DNA from: Pandoraea pnomenusa
Lineage (GTDB): Bacteria; Pseudomonadota; Gammaproteobacteria; Burkholderiales; Burkholderiaceae
Reading direction: 5' to 3'
Assembly: GCF_000767615.3 (NCBI RefSeq)
Contig: NZ_CP009553.3
Coordinates: 4,960,001-5,024,000 of the forward strand
Length of the DNA: 64,000 nucleotides
Below the pieces are notes generated by a model. That model worked only from the letters and a program-made list of their open reading frames with translations. It had not been told where the DNA came from and ran no database searches. Positions 51,306 to 59,513 of this stretch are shown piece by piece; the first letter of the stretch is position 1, and the number at the start of each line of letters is the position of its first letter. A program made the position numbers and the translations under genes.

Positions 51306-51330
51306 CGCCGCGCGCGGAGATCGCGAACAC

Positions 51331-51366
51331 GCGGGTCCGGCGCGGCAATATGCGCGCCGGACCCGC
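51331..51366. terminator. Perfect 14-bp hairpin between convergent genes
   Basis: GCGGGTCCGGCGCG and its exact reverse complement, separated by GCAATATG. It sits midway between the stop of exported protein B and the stop of the minus-strand dehydrogenase. There is no T-run on either side. It probably stops transcription from both directions. Confidence 0.65.
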
Positions 51367-51404
51367 ACGTCGGCGGTATGTTTCAACCGGAACCGCGAGG
51401 ACAG

Positions 51405-52253
51405 TCAGTACGTGTAGACACCGCGCCCGGTCTTGCGGCCCAGATAGCCCGCCGCCACCATCTCCTTGAGCAGGGGGCAGGGACGATACTTCGAATCGGC
51501 GAACTGCTCGTAGTAGACGTTCATCACCGACAGACAGACGTCGAGCCCGATCATGTCGGCCAATGCCAGCGGGCCGATCGGGTGGTTGCAGCCGAGCTTC
51601 ATGCCCTCGTCGATTTCCTCGGGCGAGGCCAGGTTCTCGGCCAGCACGAAGAATGCCTCGTTGATCATCGGCACGAGAATCCGGTTCACCACGAAGCCCG
51701 GCGCGTTCTTCACCGTGATCGGCGACTTGCCGAGGGCACGCGCGAGCGCATCGACGCGGGCGTGCGTGTCGTCGCTCGTCTGCAGGCCGCGAATGATTTC
51801 CACCAGCGCCATGAGCGGCACCGGGTTGAAGAAGTGCATCCCGATGAACGACTCGGGCCGTGCGAGCACGGCGGCAAGCTGGGTGATCGAGATCGACGAC
51901 GTGTTCGAGGCGAGGATCGCGCCTTCCTTCGCGATGCCGTCGAGCTGCTTGAGAATCTTGACCTTCAGGTCGAAATTTTCGGTAGCGGCCTCGATCAGGA
52001 TGTCGGCATCGGCCAGCGACGCGTAGTCGGTCGACGGGGTAATGCGGGCGAGCGCGGCGTCCTTGTCGGCGGCGGTGATCTTGTCCTTCTTGATCAGGCG
52101 CTCGAGGCTGCCGGCAATCGTCGTCATGCCTTTCTGGACGGCGGCGTCGCTGATGTCGACCATCGTCACCGGCAGCCCGGCCACCGCACAGGCCTGTGCG
52201 ATGCCGTTGCCCATGGTGCCTGCACCGATGATGCCTACGTGTTGAATCGTCAT
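51405..52253 (-). CDS. 3-hydroxybutyryl-CoA/3-hydroxyacyl-CoA dehydrogenase
   Basis: A 282-residue single-function 3-hydroxyacyl-CoA dehydrogenase (Hbd/PaaH/FadB2 type). The NAD motif is HVGIIGAGTMGNGIAQACA. The catalytic Ser and His-Glu pair lie in SNTSSISITQLA and GMHFFNPVPLMALVEII; the Asn of the PGFVVNRIL helix follows. The C-terminal dimer domain has GCNHPIGPLALADMIGLDVCL. It oxidises (S)-3-hydroxyacyl-CoA to 3-ketoacyl-CoA. The minus-strand frame extends upstream to 52949, but MTIQHVG at 52253 is the clear start. The gene is transcribed separately from porin 2. Confidence 0.94.
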   Translation of the reverse strand: MTIQHVGIIGAGTMGNGIAQACAVAGLPVTMVDISDAAVQKGMTTIAGSLERLIKKDKITAADKDAALARITPSTDYASLADADILIEAATENFDLKVKILKQLDGIAKEGAILASNTSSISITQLAAVLARPESFIGMHFFNPVPLMALVEIIRGLQTSDDTHARVDALARALGKSPITVKNAPGFVVNRILVPMINEAFFVLAENLASPEEIDEGMKLGCNHPIGPLALADMIGLDVCLSVMNVYYEQFADSKYRPCPLLKEMVAAGYLGRKTGRGVYTY

Positions 52254-52411
52254 GTCGTCTCTGCTCCGGTTGTGCGGGAAGGTGGCGAAAATACCGTCTT
52301 TGCGCGGTGCACAAATCATAGCGCGCAGACGCCGGATCGGTGACACATGGAACCGCTGTGCGAAACGACGGGCACGGATCGTCCACGATGCGACGCGCGG
52401 AATTGACGCCC

Positions 52412-52450
52412 CAAAACAAAGGGGGCAGACGCGCGCGGCGTTTGCCCCCT
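52412..52450 (-). terminator. Terminator for the second porin gene
   Basis: On the minus strand GGGGGCA (complement of 52443-52449) pairs with TGCCCCC (complement of 52421-52427), and CTTTGTTTTGG follows. A second perfect 12-bp hairpin lies closer to the porin stop at 52465-52491 (CGGCGCGCCTGT / ACAGGCGCGCCG). Confidence 0.75.
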
Positions 52451-52498
52451 CCGGATCGGTTCGACGGCGCGCCTGTCGGACAGGCGCGCCGCGTGGCC

Positions 52499-53539
52499 TC
52501 AGAACTTCATGCGCACGCCACCACCGAAGGTGTCGCCGCCCGAGAGCGAGCTTACCTTGTCGTTCATGTACGCGGCGTAGATGTCGGTACGCTTGGACAG
52601 GTTGTAGTCGTAGCCGAGCGCCCACGTCTTGCGGTTCACGTTGCTCGCGCCCGAGCTCTTCGTGTACGCATACGAGGCGAGCACCTTCCCGTTGCCCAGC
52701 GGTACCGACACGCCGAGCTGTCCGCCGTTCTCCGACACGCCGCCGCCGGTGATGTTGTTTCGAATGTACTGGTACTGACCGAAGAACTTCACGACCTGCA
52801 GGTCGTAGGTCGCGCCGAGTTGCACGGCCTGCTGGCTGCGGAAGCCCGCCATGCCGGCCATGTCGTCCGGCTGCGAATCGAACTTCACCTGCTGGTAGGC
52901 CACCGTCGCCGCGAACGGACCGTTGAAGTACAGCGCCGAGGCGCTCCACTTGTTCTGTCCGGTTTCGCCGGCCTTGTTGCCGAACGCATACGACACGCTG
53001 CCCGACAGGCCCTTGAAATTCGGCGTGGTGTACATCACGGCGTTGCTCCAGCCGGAATCGCCAACGATACCCTGACCGGCCTGGCCGATGAACGTGTGGA
53101 ACACCATCGGGCTGAAGGTGTACGAATCGACGAACGGGTTGAACAGAATCGTCGACACGAAATACGAGGTGGTCAGGCGCCCCATCGTGACCGTACCGGC
53201 GGTGTCCGACGACAGGCCAACGTAGGCGTTGCGCGAGAACATCGTATCGCCCTGGAACCGGCCGTACTGACCGTTCTGCGGACGGAAGAAGTCTTCCAGC
53301 ACGAATACCGCCTTGAGGCCGCCGCCCAGGTCCTCACTGCCCTTCATGCCCCAGTACGAGGTCGACATGCCGCCCCCGCCCTGCGTCCAGGCACGATCGC
53401 CGCCCGGATTCTTGACCGCCCCCATCCAGGCGTCGACCTGACCGTACAGCGTGACGTTCGATTGTGCGAATGCCGGTGCGCTCACACACGCGCCCAATAC
53501 GAGTGCCCCACCGATGCCCTTGGCCATGCTCCGCTTCAT
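52499..53539 (-). CDS. Gram-negative trimeric porin (Burkholderia type)
   Basis: A 346-residue outer-membrane porin. The signal peptide (MKRSMAKGIGGALVLGACVSAPAFA) is followed by QSNVTLYGQVDAWM, the same opening as the porin at 32647. Strand motifs include STSYWGMKGSEDLGGGLKAVFVLEDFF, FSRNAYVGLSSDTAGTVTMGRLTT and YTTPNFKGLSGSVSYAFG. The chain ends DTFGGGVRMKF with terminal Phe. It is distinct in sequence from the first porin. A 20-bp palindrome sits about 360 bases upstream. Expression is probably controlled by nutrient or osmotic state, as is common for this class. Confidence 0.94.
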   Translation of the reverse strand: MKRSMAKGIGGALVLGACVSAPAFAQSNVTLYGQVDAWMGAVKNPGGDRAWTQGGGGMSTSYWGMKGSEDLGGGLKAVFVLEDFFRPQNGQYGRFQGDTMFSRNAYVGLSSDTAGTVTMGRLTTSYFVSTILFNPFVDSYTFSPMVFHTFIGQAGQGIVGDSGWSNAVMYTTPNFKGLSGSVSYAFGNKAGETGQNKWSASALYFNGPFAATVAYQQVKFDSQPDDMAGMAGFRSQQAVQLGATYDLQVVKFFGQYQYIRNNITGGGVSENGGQLGVSVPLGNGKVLASYAYTKSSGASNVNRKTWALGYDYNLSKRTDIYAAYMNDKVSSLSGGDTFGGGVRMKF

Positions 53540-54018
53540 TGACTTCTCCTTGGTTTATGTCTTTTGTGTGCCGGTTTGCCCGCCCGACGCGGGACCTGCT
53601 GGCGCCCGTCGAGAAGCGCCTCCCTGATAAACGGCCGTGATTCTCGCACAGCCCCGCCATGCGCAGAAAGGCCGGAACCGCACCGAAAAATCTGCCGTAT
53701 GCGATGGCTGGGAAATGGTGGGGAGACAAAAATCGGCCGAACACCCGCGCCACAATTAATCCCGGTATAACGAAATCGATATGGTGCTTGCGTCAGCAGG
53801 TTAGCAAACGCTCACATTCGCGGAAATTAGCGAGAATGGCGGGCCATGAACATGCCCGAATTGAAGACGCGGATGGGGATGACGCGGCGCATCCAATGTT
53901 GCACATGTGCAACATCCGGTGCATGGGCGAGGCTGGAGAGGGGGATACGCCCCGCGCCTCGATCATGCGCCGGGAACGGCGAATCGCATGCGGGGCGCGG
54001 GGGAACAGCGAGATGAAA
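53540..54018. promoter_or_regulatory. Porin upstream region with perfect 20-bp palindrome at 53896-53915
   Basis: 479 bases without a supported gene. ATGTTGCACATGTGCAACAT at 53896-53915 is a perfect palindrome with no spacer, typical of a dimeric regulator site. It is about 360 bases upstream of the porin start and about 100 from the stop of the minus-strand small gene. AT-rich patches around 53700-53830 may hold the porin promoter. The regulator is unknown. Confidence 0.6.
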
Positions 54019-54285
54019 TCAGCGACCGCGGCGACCGCCGCCGCCACCGCGAGGTCCGCGCGGCTCCCCTTGCGGGGTGTACTGCCGCTCGCGCGGCTCG
54101 GCCGGGGCGGCCCAATTCGGATAGGCCGCCTGCCCCCGACCGCGGTCGGCACTGAACCGGCTGATGTCCTCACGCAGCGACGCCTTGTTCACGTCGAGCA
54201 TGTCGCGTCCGCGCCCACCTCCCGCCCAAGCGGGGTAGGCGCATACGAGTATCAACAGGAAGCAATAACGAAGTCGGGTACTCAT
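54019..54285 (-). CDS. Small secreted Gly/Arg-rich protein
   Basis: An 88-residue frame with a good signal peptide (MSTRLRYCFLLILVCAYPAWA, cleavage after AWA). The mature chain is GGGRGRDMLDVNKASLREDISRFSADRGRGQAAY, ending in a Gly/Arg-rich tail. No domain is recognisable. The ribosome site is weak. A nested hairpin lies in its 5' leader at 54298-54340. The signal peptide and charged mature part support a real gene. Function is unknown. Confidence 0.6.
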   Translation of the reverse strand: MSTRLRYCFLLILVCAYPAWAGGGRGRDMLDVNKASLREDISRFSADRGRGQAAYPNWAAPAEPRERQYTPQGEPRGPRGGGGGRRGR

Positions 54286-54297
54286 TTCGGTTCAGCC

Positions 54298-54340
54298 ACA
54301 GCCCCGGCCCGAAGGTGGGGCCGGTTCGCACGGGGGCTGT
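54298..54340 (-). other. Nested hairpin in the leader of the small secreted protein gene
   Basis: Outer arms ACAGCCCC (54298-54305) and GGGGCTGT (54333-54340). Inner arms GGCCC (54306-54310) and GGGCC (54318-54322). Its near end is about 13 bases upstream of the minus-strand ATG at 54285. It could be a terminator of the upstream minus gene or a leader structure that affects translation. Confidence 0.45.
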
Positions 54341-54531
54341 CGGCATCTGCGGGTGGCAGATGCGCCATACACCCCATGAATGACTGTACCGGGTCGGTCG
54401 AACGAGCGTCGACTGAAAAGATGTTAATGCGTGGCGCGGTCTGCAACCGTTTGTAACCACCGCGCCGGACCGGCGCCGCACAGGTCCGCACGCCTCGCCA
54501 GATCACGCGGCGTTCCGTCCGGCGAGGCCAC

Positions 54532-55047
54532 TTACTTCTCGACCTGCTTCTCGACCGACAGCGAGATCTCGCGCAGACGCTCGCCGCGCTGGGTGACCAG
54601 GTCCTGCGCCGTGATGGTGAAATTCACCGGACGCGCGTACTTCCGGCTCGCGCTCTGCCATTCGGCGGGCAGACCTGCCGCATTCGTGGTCGTTGTCCGT
54701 AGCGTGGTCACGCCGCGAGTGCAACGCGAGACCTGCGTCGCAAAGCTTTGCGCCTGTTGACGCAGGTCCATCGCGGAGATCTTCTGGTAGTCCCACACGC
54801 ATTCATAGGTCGGCGCGAGGCCCGTGGCCCGGAACACCTTGCAGTCGCCGCCCGGCACCGAGTAGGTGGCCTGATAGCTTTCGCCGCGCTCGTTCTTGGC
54901 CGCGAGCGGGCCGGTGATATCTTCGAAACCGCCCTGCGCGCTCTTGGCCAGCAGCAGGATGCCCTCGCACTGGTCGGCGGCGAAGGCCGACTGCGCGGCG
55001 CACAGGCAGGCAAGCAGGGCCCATCGTTGTAGAGAATGTTTTGCCAT
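54532..55047 (-). CDS. Putative periplasmic protein of unknown function
   Basis: A 171-residue protein with signal peptide MAKHSLQRWALLACLCAAQSAFA. The mature part has paired Cys in DQCEGILLLA, GDCKVFRA, YECVWDYQK and SRCTRGV, consistent with two disulfide bonds. The C-terminal region (WQSASRKYARPVNFTITAQDLVTQRGERLREISLSVEKQVEK) looks beta-rich. No known family was recognised. Start 55047 gives the signal peptide; the earlier start at 55119 would add 24 residues ahead of it. It is followed by a smaller secreted-protein gene on the same strand. Confidence 0.72.
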   Translation of the reverse strand: MAKHSLQRWALLACLCAAQSAFAADQCEGILLLAKSAQGGFEDITGPLAAKNERGESYQATYSVPGGDCKVFRATGLAPTYECVWDYQKISAMDLRQQAQSFATQVSRCTRGVTTLRTTTTNAAGLPAEWQSASRKYARPVNFTITAQDLVTQRGERLREISLSVEKQVEK

Positions 55048-55283
55048 CGTTGGAATGTTTGACGGGTATACGGCGGCGCGATGCCCGGGCCGGAGCACTT
55101 TTCCTTCCGGGATCGCCATCCATCGCCATGAATGCTGCCATTAGAACGCAAACTTGGCGCGGACGAAACCATCGACACAGGGGGAATCGTGCGCCAATTC
55201 GAGTCAACGGTTTCGCGATAGTTCGCACGCGGCGGTCTCTCATCCGAAAAGCCGATTCCATTCGACGGCGGTCGACCTATACT

Positions 55284-55451
55284 CAAAGCGCAGTCAGACT
55301 GCATGGGCGCGGCCGGGAACCGATGGTGGTTCGACGCAGCACGGCAATGCCCCTCGGTGCCAAGTCTTCTTGGCCCTTACCATGCCGCGCCGGTACACGC
55401 GGCTGGCGATGCCCTGATGGGGCCTCAACCGGCGGCTAGGCCGCCGGTTTT
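55284..55451 (+). ncRNA. Candidate structured small RNA with intrinsic terminator
   Basis: In the 690-base gap 55048-55737, TATACT at 55278-55283 could be a -10 element. About 145 bases later AACCGGCGGC-TAG-GCCGCCGGTT with TTTTC (55427-55451) is a clear intrinsic terminator that no gene explains. Between them are a GGCGCGGC/GCCGCGCC pair (near 55303 and 55384) and GCCAAG-TCTT-CTTGGC. No ORF with a ribosome site fits. A short C-rich repeat (ATCTCTCCCC units) follows at about 55480-55515. The RNA family is not recognised. Confidence 0.4.
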
Positions 55452-55724
55452 CATTGGGGCGTCGCCAAGCGTCTCTCCCCCCATCTCTCCCCATCTCTCC
55501 CCGTCTTTCCCCCGTCTCGCGTCAGCCAAGGCGCCTCGTGGCGACCTCATGCCGATGGACTAGGCGAAAGTGCGGATTTCGCCCGCGTCGGCGCTCTGCA
55601 ACTATCGAATCACAAGACCAATATCGCTCGGGCACTCACCTTCGGAAGTCAGCGGAGGGTTTGTGGAAACTTTTCAGTCTCCCGCAGCGCGCGGCACACC
55701 GCGCGCCTGCCTGTTCGCGCGTTG

Positions 55725-55762
55725 CTCGAGGTGACCCATGGGATACCCAACACCACCTCGAG
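55725..55762 (+). promoter_or_regulatory. Hairpin enclosing ribosome site and start codon
   Basis: CTCGAGGTG (55725-55733) is exactly complementary to CACCTCGAG (55754-55762). The left arm contains the GAGGTG ribosome site of the gene at 55738, and its ATG lies in the loop within CCCATGGG, itself a palindrome. Folding would hide the translation start. Confidence 0.5.
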
Positions 55763-56196
55763 GCCTGCGCCCCGCCAATCCTGAGCAAGGATCACCCACG
55801 GCGTGGCCGCAGTTGATCGAATCGGTTCGCGGTCACGGCGGCACGCTCGCGCATGTGCTTGGCGCGCTCGGCACCTTTCGATTTCGGCACGGCCACTGGC
55901 CCAGCCGCCTTTACCTCTATCCGGAAACACTCGCCGCGCTCGTGCAGGACCTGACACCATCGGGCTTCTACCGTTTGCAGCAGCATCTCGACGTTCTGAC
56001 CGACCTCGAGCGCGACCTGTTCTGCGCGGACGACGGCGGCAACGTGTCGATCTACCGCGTGCAGGCCGTGCCGGACACCGTGGGCATCGACGTCGCCGCC
56101 GCCTGGCTTGGACTCGCGGGTCCGGCGGCGCACTCGCCCACCCAGGCACGTGGTGAGGTTCCCGGGGCACCGACCACCCCGAAGCCGCCACGCTGA
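55738..56196 (+). CDS. Hypothetical cytoplasmic protein
   Basis: A 152-residue protein, not recognised. No signal peptide or membrane segment. The central part is folded-looking (WPQLIESVRGHGGTLAHVLGALGTFRFRHGHWPSRLYLYPETLAALVQDLTPSGFYRLQQHLDVL). The C-terminal 25 residues are Pro/Thr-rich. ATG 55738 follows GAGGTGA at good spacing, and both lie in a hairpin (55725-55762). The next gene, for a small membrane protein, begins 128 bases later. Confidence 0.6.
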   Translation: MGYPTPPRGLRPANPEQGSPTAWPQLIESVRGHGGTLAHVLGALGTFRFRHGHWPSRLYLYPETLAALVQDLTPSGFYRLQQHLDVLTDLERDLFCADDGGNVSIYRVQAVPDTVGIDVAAAWLGLAGPAAHSPTQARGEVPGAPTTPKPPR

Positions 56197-56324
56197 CGCC
56201 GTCGCACCGCGACGCCGGTCTCGAGCGTGGCCCGCGCCCGCCCTTGCCTGGATTGTCCCCGCTGTACCGGACCCCGCCGCCGCGGGGCAATGTCACCTCC
56301 GCCCCAACTTGCCGGAGAGATGTC

Positions 56325-56729
56325 ATGAACCGACTCGCGATCGTTCTGGACGGCCTGATGCTGCTTTACCTTGCCGCCGCCACTGTCGTTGGTGTGCAAT
56401 CGAGCGCCGCCGACGGCCACGCGCTGCTTGCCAGCGTACTCGGTGTGTTGCTCGCGCTATGCGTGCTGGCCATGCTCGCGGCGCCGTTCTACGTGTCGCT
56501 GGTCGTGCTCGTCACGCAATCGGAGCGCCACCTTCGGCTCGCGTCCTGGCTTCACCGGGTGTTGCTCGCGTTGATGGTCGCGGCGATCGCGGTTTCGCTG
56601 CTCGGCGACCACACCGTCGAAGTCTCGGCCTCGCTTTTCGCGTTGGTCGCGATCGTGTGCATCGTCAATCTCGTTGTCCTCTCGCGACGTCGAACGCACT
56701 TCGAGGCGTTTCATCTTTTCGAGCATTGA
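56325..56729 (+). CDS. Small integral membrane protein, four predicted helices
   Basis: A 134-residue hydrophobic protein with segments at about 5-26 (IVLDGLMLLYLAAATVVGV), 33-62, 75-95 (LHRVLLALMVAAIAVSLLG) and 97-118 (VSASLFALVAIVCIVNLVVL). It has a basic break SRRRTHFEAF near the end. GGAGAGA precedes ATG 56325. No family was recognised. It lies directly ahead of the copper locus, but a shared role is not shown. Confidence 0.68.
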   Translation: MNRLAIVLDGLMLLYLAAATVVGVQSSAADGHALLASVLGVLLALCVLAMLAAPFYVSLVVLVTQSERHLRLASWLHRVLLALMVAAIAVSLLGDHTVEVSASLFALVAIVCIVNLVVLSRRRTHFEAFHLFEH

Positions 56730-56822
56730 ACCGCGTGCGACGACGCCGACGCTGTGCGGCGCACCGCTGCGCCGCCGACGTTCATTTGCGGGCGTCACCT
56801 CCGCGATGCTAGACTGCGCGGC

Positions 56823-57326
56823 ATGATTCGCTGGCGAAGACTCCTCGTGCTGTGGCTGTTGTGCGTCACCATGCCCTTTCAGGCGATGGCCGCACTGCGC
56901 ACGCATTGCGCGCCGGGATCGCCGGGCGCGAGCGCACTCGTCGGATCGACGATGGCGTCGTCCGCCATGCCGGGAGACGGCAACTCGACAGCCCGGCATA
57001 ACGGCATGATGCCGGCGGCGGCCGAGGACACAGGGCGACACGCGATGCACGCGTCACATGAGATGGCGCATGGCATGCATGACGTGGCGCAAATGGACTC
57101 GACCACATCGGAGCCGTCCGTCCACAAGGCTTCGCCGGCCGGCCACACATTGCATGCGAGTTGCTCGGCGTGCGCGGCTTGCGTCGTCTGTACAGCATTG
57201 CCGGCGAGCATGGTCCTGCGTACGCCGGACGCTCAGCCGTCCACCCCCATCCCCTTCCTGCGCACCTCGGCGAGCAGCGCCGTTGTCGGTGTGCCTGAAC
57301 GTCCCCCCAAATCTCTCGTCGCCTGA
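56823..57326 (+). CDS. Exported Met/His/Cys-rich protein at the head of the copper locus (DUF2946-like)
   Basis: A 167-residue exported protein. The signal peptide (MIRWRRLLVLWLLCVTMPFQAMAA) is followed by a Met/His-rich stretch (RHAMHASHEMAHGMHDVAQM), then a Cys motif CSACAACVVC at about residues 115-124 and a Pro-rich end. Met, His and Cys clusters are typical of periplasmic Cu(I)-binding proteins, and similar DUF2946-like genes stand near copper-resistance operons. The family match is a loose judgement. It begins 94 bases after the membrane protein and 196 bases before the next copper gene. Confidence 0.68.
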   Translation: MIRWRRLLVLWLLCVTMPFQAMAALRTHCAPGSPGASALVGSTMASSAMPGDGNSTARHNGMMPAAAEDTGRHAMHASHEMAHGMHDVAQMDSTTSEPSVHKASPAGHTLHASCSACAACVVCTALPASMVLRTPDAQPSTPIPFLRTSASSAVVGVPERPPKSLVA

Positions 57327-57522
57327 CGGTCGTCCATCGTTCGCGGGAATCGCTGTCGCGCGTTCCCCGTCTGGCGGCGTGCCGTCTCCGTTTCTCGTCG
57401 GACTGACCTGACGCCGCATCGCGCGACCGGCCCTCACTCGCCCATCGCCCGCGCCGCCGGTCCGTCCGCCCGAATTACGCGCCGCCGGCACGTCCGGCGT
57501 CGCCCGACTGACGAGTCTTTTC

Positions 57523-58062
57523 ATGACGTCTTCTTCTTTGCGACGGCACGCATGGGTCGTGCCGCTGATGCTTTCGCTCTCCGGGCTGTGGTCGTCACAC
57601 GCCGCGAGCGCCGAACCGGCGCCGGCAAGCGCCGGCCTTGCCGATCCGTCGGCCCCGGACGCGCCCGCCGGCCCGCCACCTCAAGGGGTTCTGCAAGACT
57701 ACTCGCGCCCCGCGCTGTCGGTGGCAACCGGCGACTGGCGCCAGATCAATGCCGGTGTTGCCGGCATGAATGGCATGAGCGGGATGGGCGGTGGCGGCCA
57801 CGACATGGGCGACATGCCGTCCACGCCCCCCGCAGGACATGCCGCTCACACCATGTCGATGCGAACGGGCAACGTTTCCACGTCGGCCATGCCCGCCCCC
57901 GGCGGCGAGCATGAGATGCACGGCATGACAATGTCGGCGCCGCCATCGGCCGCCACCGCGCCGGATCACGCGGCGATGGGACACCCCATGCCGGCCGTGC
58001 CCGCGCCGGGCAGCGCCTCCGATCCTCACGCAGCGCATCGCATGCCGGGAGCGCCGAAATGA
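57523..58062 (+). CDS. Met/His-rich periplasmic copper-binding protein
   Basis: A 179-residue exported protein. A signal peptide (WVVPLMLSLSGLWSSHAASA) is followed by a short folded part (GVLQDYSRPALSVATGDWRQINAG), then a long Met/Gly/His low-complexity region (MNGMSGMGGGGHDMGDM, HEMHGMTM, AAHRM). Methionine motifs of this kind bind Cu(I)/Cu(II) in the periplasm. The stop codon overlaps the ATG of the TolC-family gene (AAATGATG), so the two are translationally coupled. Confidence 0.78.
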   Translation: MTSSSLRRHAWVVPLMLSLSGLWSSHAASAEPAPASAGLADPSAPDAPAGPPPQGVLQDYSRPALSVATGDWRQINAGVAGMNGMSGMGGGGHDMGDMPSTPPAGHAAHTMSMRTGNVSTSAMPAPGGEHEMHGMTMSAPPSAATAPDHAAMGHPMPAVPAPGSASDPHAAHRMPGAPK

Positions 58063-59513
58063 TGACCTCGCCAACTTTCGTCTTGCGCGCCGGGGCTGTG
58101 GCACCAGAACGTCGGCGTGCGTCCTCATCCGGGGTGCAACGCGGAACCGCGATCGCCACCGCCGCCATTGCCATGCTCATCCTGTCAGGGTGTGCGACGT
58201 TCAGTGAGGACGGTGGCTTCGGCCCGGTCGCCGACGCGACGCAACAGCGCCTGGGCACGCGCGCGGTCTGGGCTCGCGACGACGCCACGACGCAGGCGCT
58301 CGCCAAGGAACGCGACGTCTTGCTCTCGCGCCCGCTCGACGTCGACTCGGCGGTGCGACTTACGCTGATCAACCATCGCGGCCTGCAGGCAACGTATGCG
58401 GAGCTCGGCATCGCGGAAGCGTCGCTCGTGCAAGCCGGGCGCCTGCCGAATCCTCGCTTCTCGTTTCAGCGTGTGCAGGGCGGCGGCGACGTCAGCATCG
58501 AACGCACGTGGGGCCTCGACTTCGTTCGCGTGCTGACGATGCCGCTCGCCTCGCGCGTCGAAGCCCGACGCTTCGCGCAAGTGCAGGCGCAGGTCACGCA
58601 GGCCGTCGTCGAGCAGGCGACCGCCACGCGGCGAGCGTGGATCGAAGCCGTCGCAGCCCAGGAGCGCGTAAGGATTCTCGAGCAGACCAGTGTCGCCACA
58701 CAGGCCGCCAGCGAACTGGCCGATGGCATGGCGCGTGCCGGTAACTTCAGTGCGATGCGTCGCACGCAGGAGAACCTCGTGCATGCCGACACGGCGGCAC
58801 GTCTGGCGCGAGCCCGCGAACAGTCCCAAACCGCGCGAGAGCAGTTGGCGCGGCAGATGGGGCTGTGGGGGCAGCAATTGACTTTCCAGCTCCCCGAGCG
58901 TCTGCCGGCGCTTCCGCGCAAGCGCCCGTCCTGGCCCGACGCAGAGGCGCAAGCCATGCGCGAGCGCGCCGACATTCGCGCCGCTCGCGCAGGCCTCGAG
59001 AGCATGTCGAGCGATCTGGGGCTCACGCGCGTGACCCGATTCGTGAATGTGCTCGACACGGCCTATCGCGACAACAGCGCCACGGGCTCGCCCAACGAGC
59101 GGGGCTACGAAATTTCGCTGGAGGTCCCGCTATTCGACTGGGGTAGCGCGCGAGTGGCCGGCGCCGAGGCGCGCTACCGCCAGAGCCTCGACCGGCTGGC
59201 CGACACGGCAGTGGCCGCGCGCGCCGAAGTGCGCACTCGCCGTGCACAGGCAATCGCCGCCTGGGACATCGCGGAGCACTACCGCACCACGATCCTGCCG
59301 ATGCGCCAGCGCGTCTCCGACGAATGGCTGCTGCGTTACAACGGCATGCTCGCCAGCGTCTTCGATCTGCTGTCCGATGCACGCGAACAGCGCGATACGG
59401 TGCTCGCCTACATCGACGCCACGGCCGATTTCTGGCTGGCGGACGCCGCACTGCGCGAGAGCGTGGGCGGGGCCGAACCGTCCTCATCTCACACACACGG
59501 AGGTGGCGCATGA
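58059..59513 (+). CDS. TolC-family outer-membrane efflux lipoprotein
   Basis: A 484-residue outer-membrane factor. The lipobox LSGC (Cys at about 44) is followed by two OEP repeats: LVQAGRLPNPRFSFQRVQGG with long coiled-coil helices, and VPLFDWGSARVAGAEARYRQSLDRLADTAVAARAEVRTRRAQAIAAWD. RVSDEWLLRYNGMLASVFDLLSDAREQ closes the second repeat. A CusC-like role in copper export is likely, but no inner-membrane RND or periplasmic adaptor gene is next to it. Start 58059 or 58062. It ends in an ATGA-type overlap with the multicopper oxidase gene. Confidence 0.9.
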   Translation: MMTSPTFVLRAGAVAPERRRASSSGVQRGTAIATAAIAMLILSGCATFSEDGGFGPVADATQQRLGTRAVWARDDATTQALAKERDVLLSRPLDVDSAVRLTLINHRGLQATYAELGIAEASLVQAGRLPNPRFSFQRVQGGGDVSIERTWGLDFVRVLTMPLASRVEARRFAQVQAQVTQAVVEQATATRRAWIEAVAAQERVRILEQTSVATQAASELADGMARAGNFSAMRRTQENLVHADTAARLARAREQSQTAREQLARQMGLWGQQLTFQLPERLPALPRKRPSWPDAEAQAMRERADIRAARAGLESMSSDLGLTRVTRFVNVLDTAYRDNSATGSPNERGYEISLEVPLFDWGSARVAGAEARYRQSLDRLADTAVAARAEVRTRRAQAIAAWDIAEHYRTTILPMRQRVSDEWLLRYNGMLASVFDLLSDAREQRDTVLAYIDATADFWLADAALRESVGGAEPSSSHTHGGGA

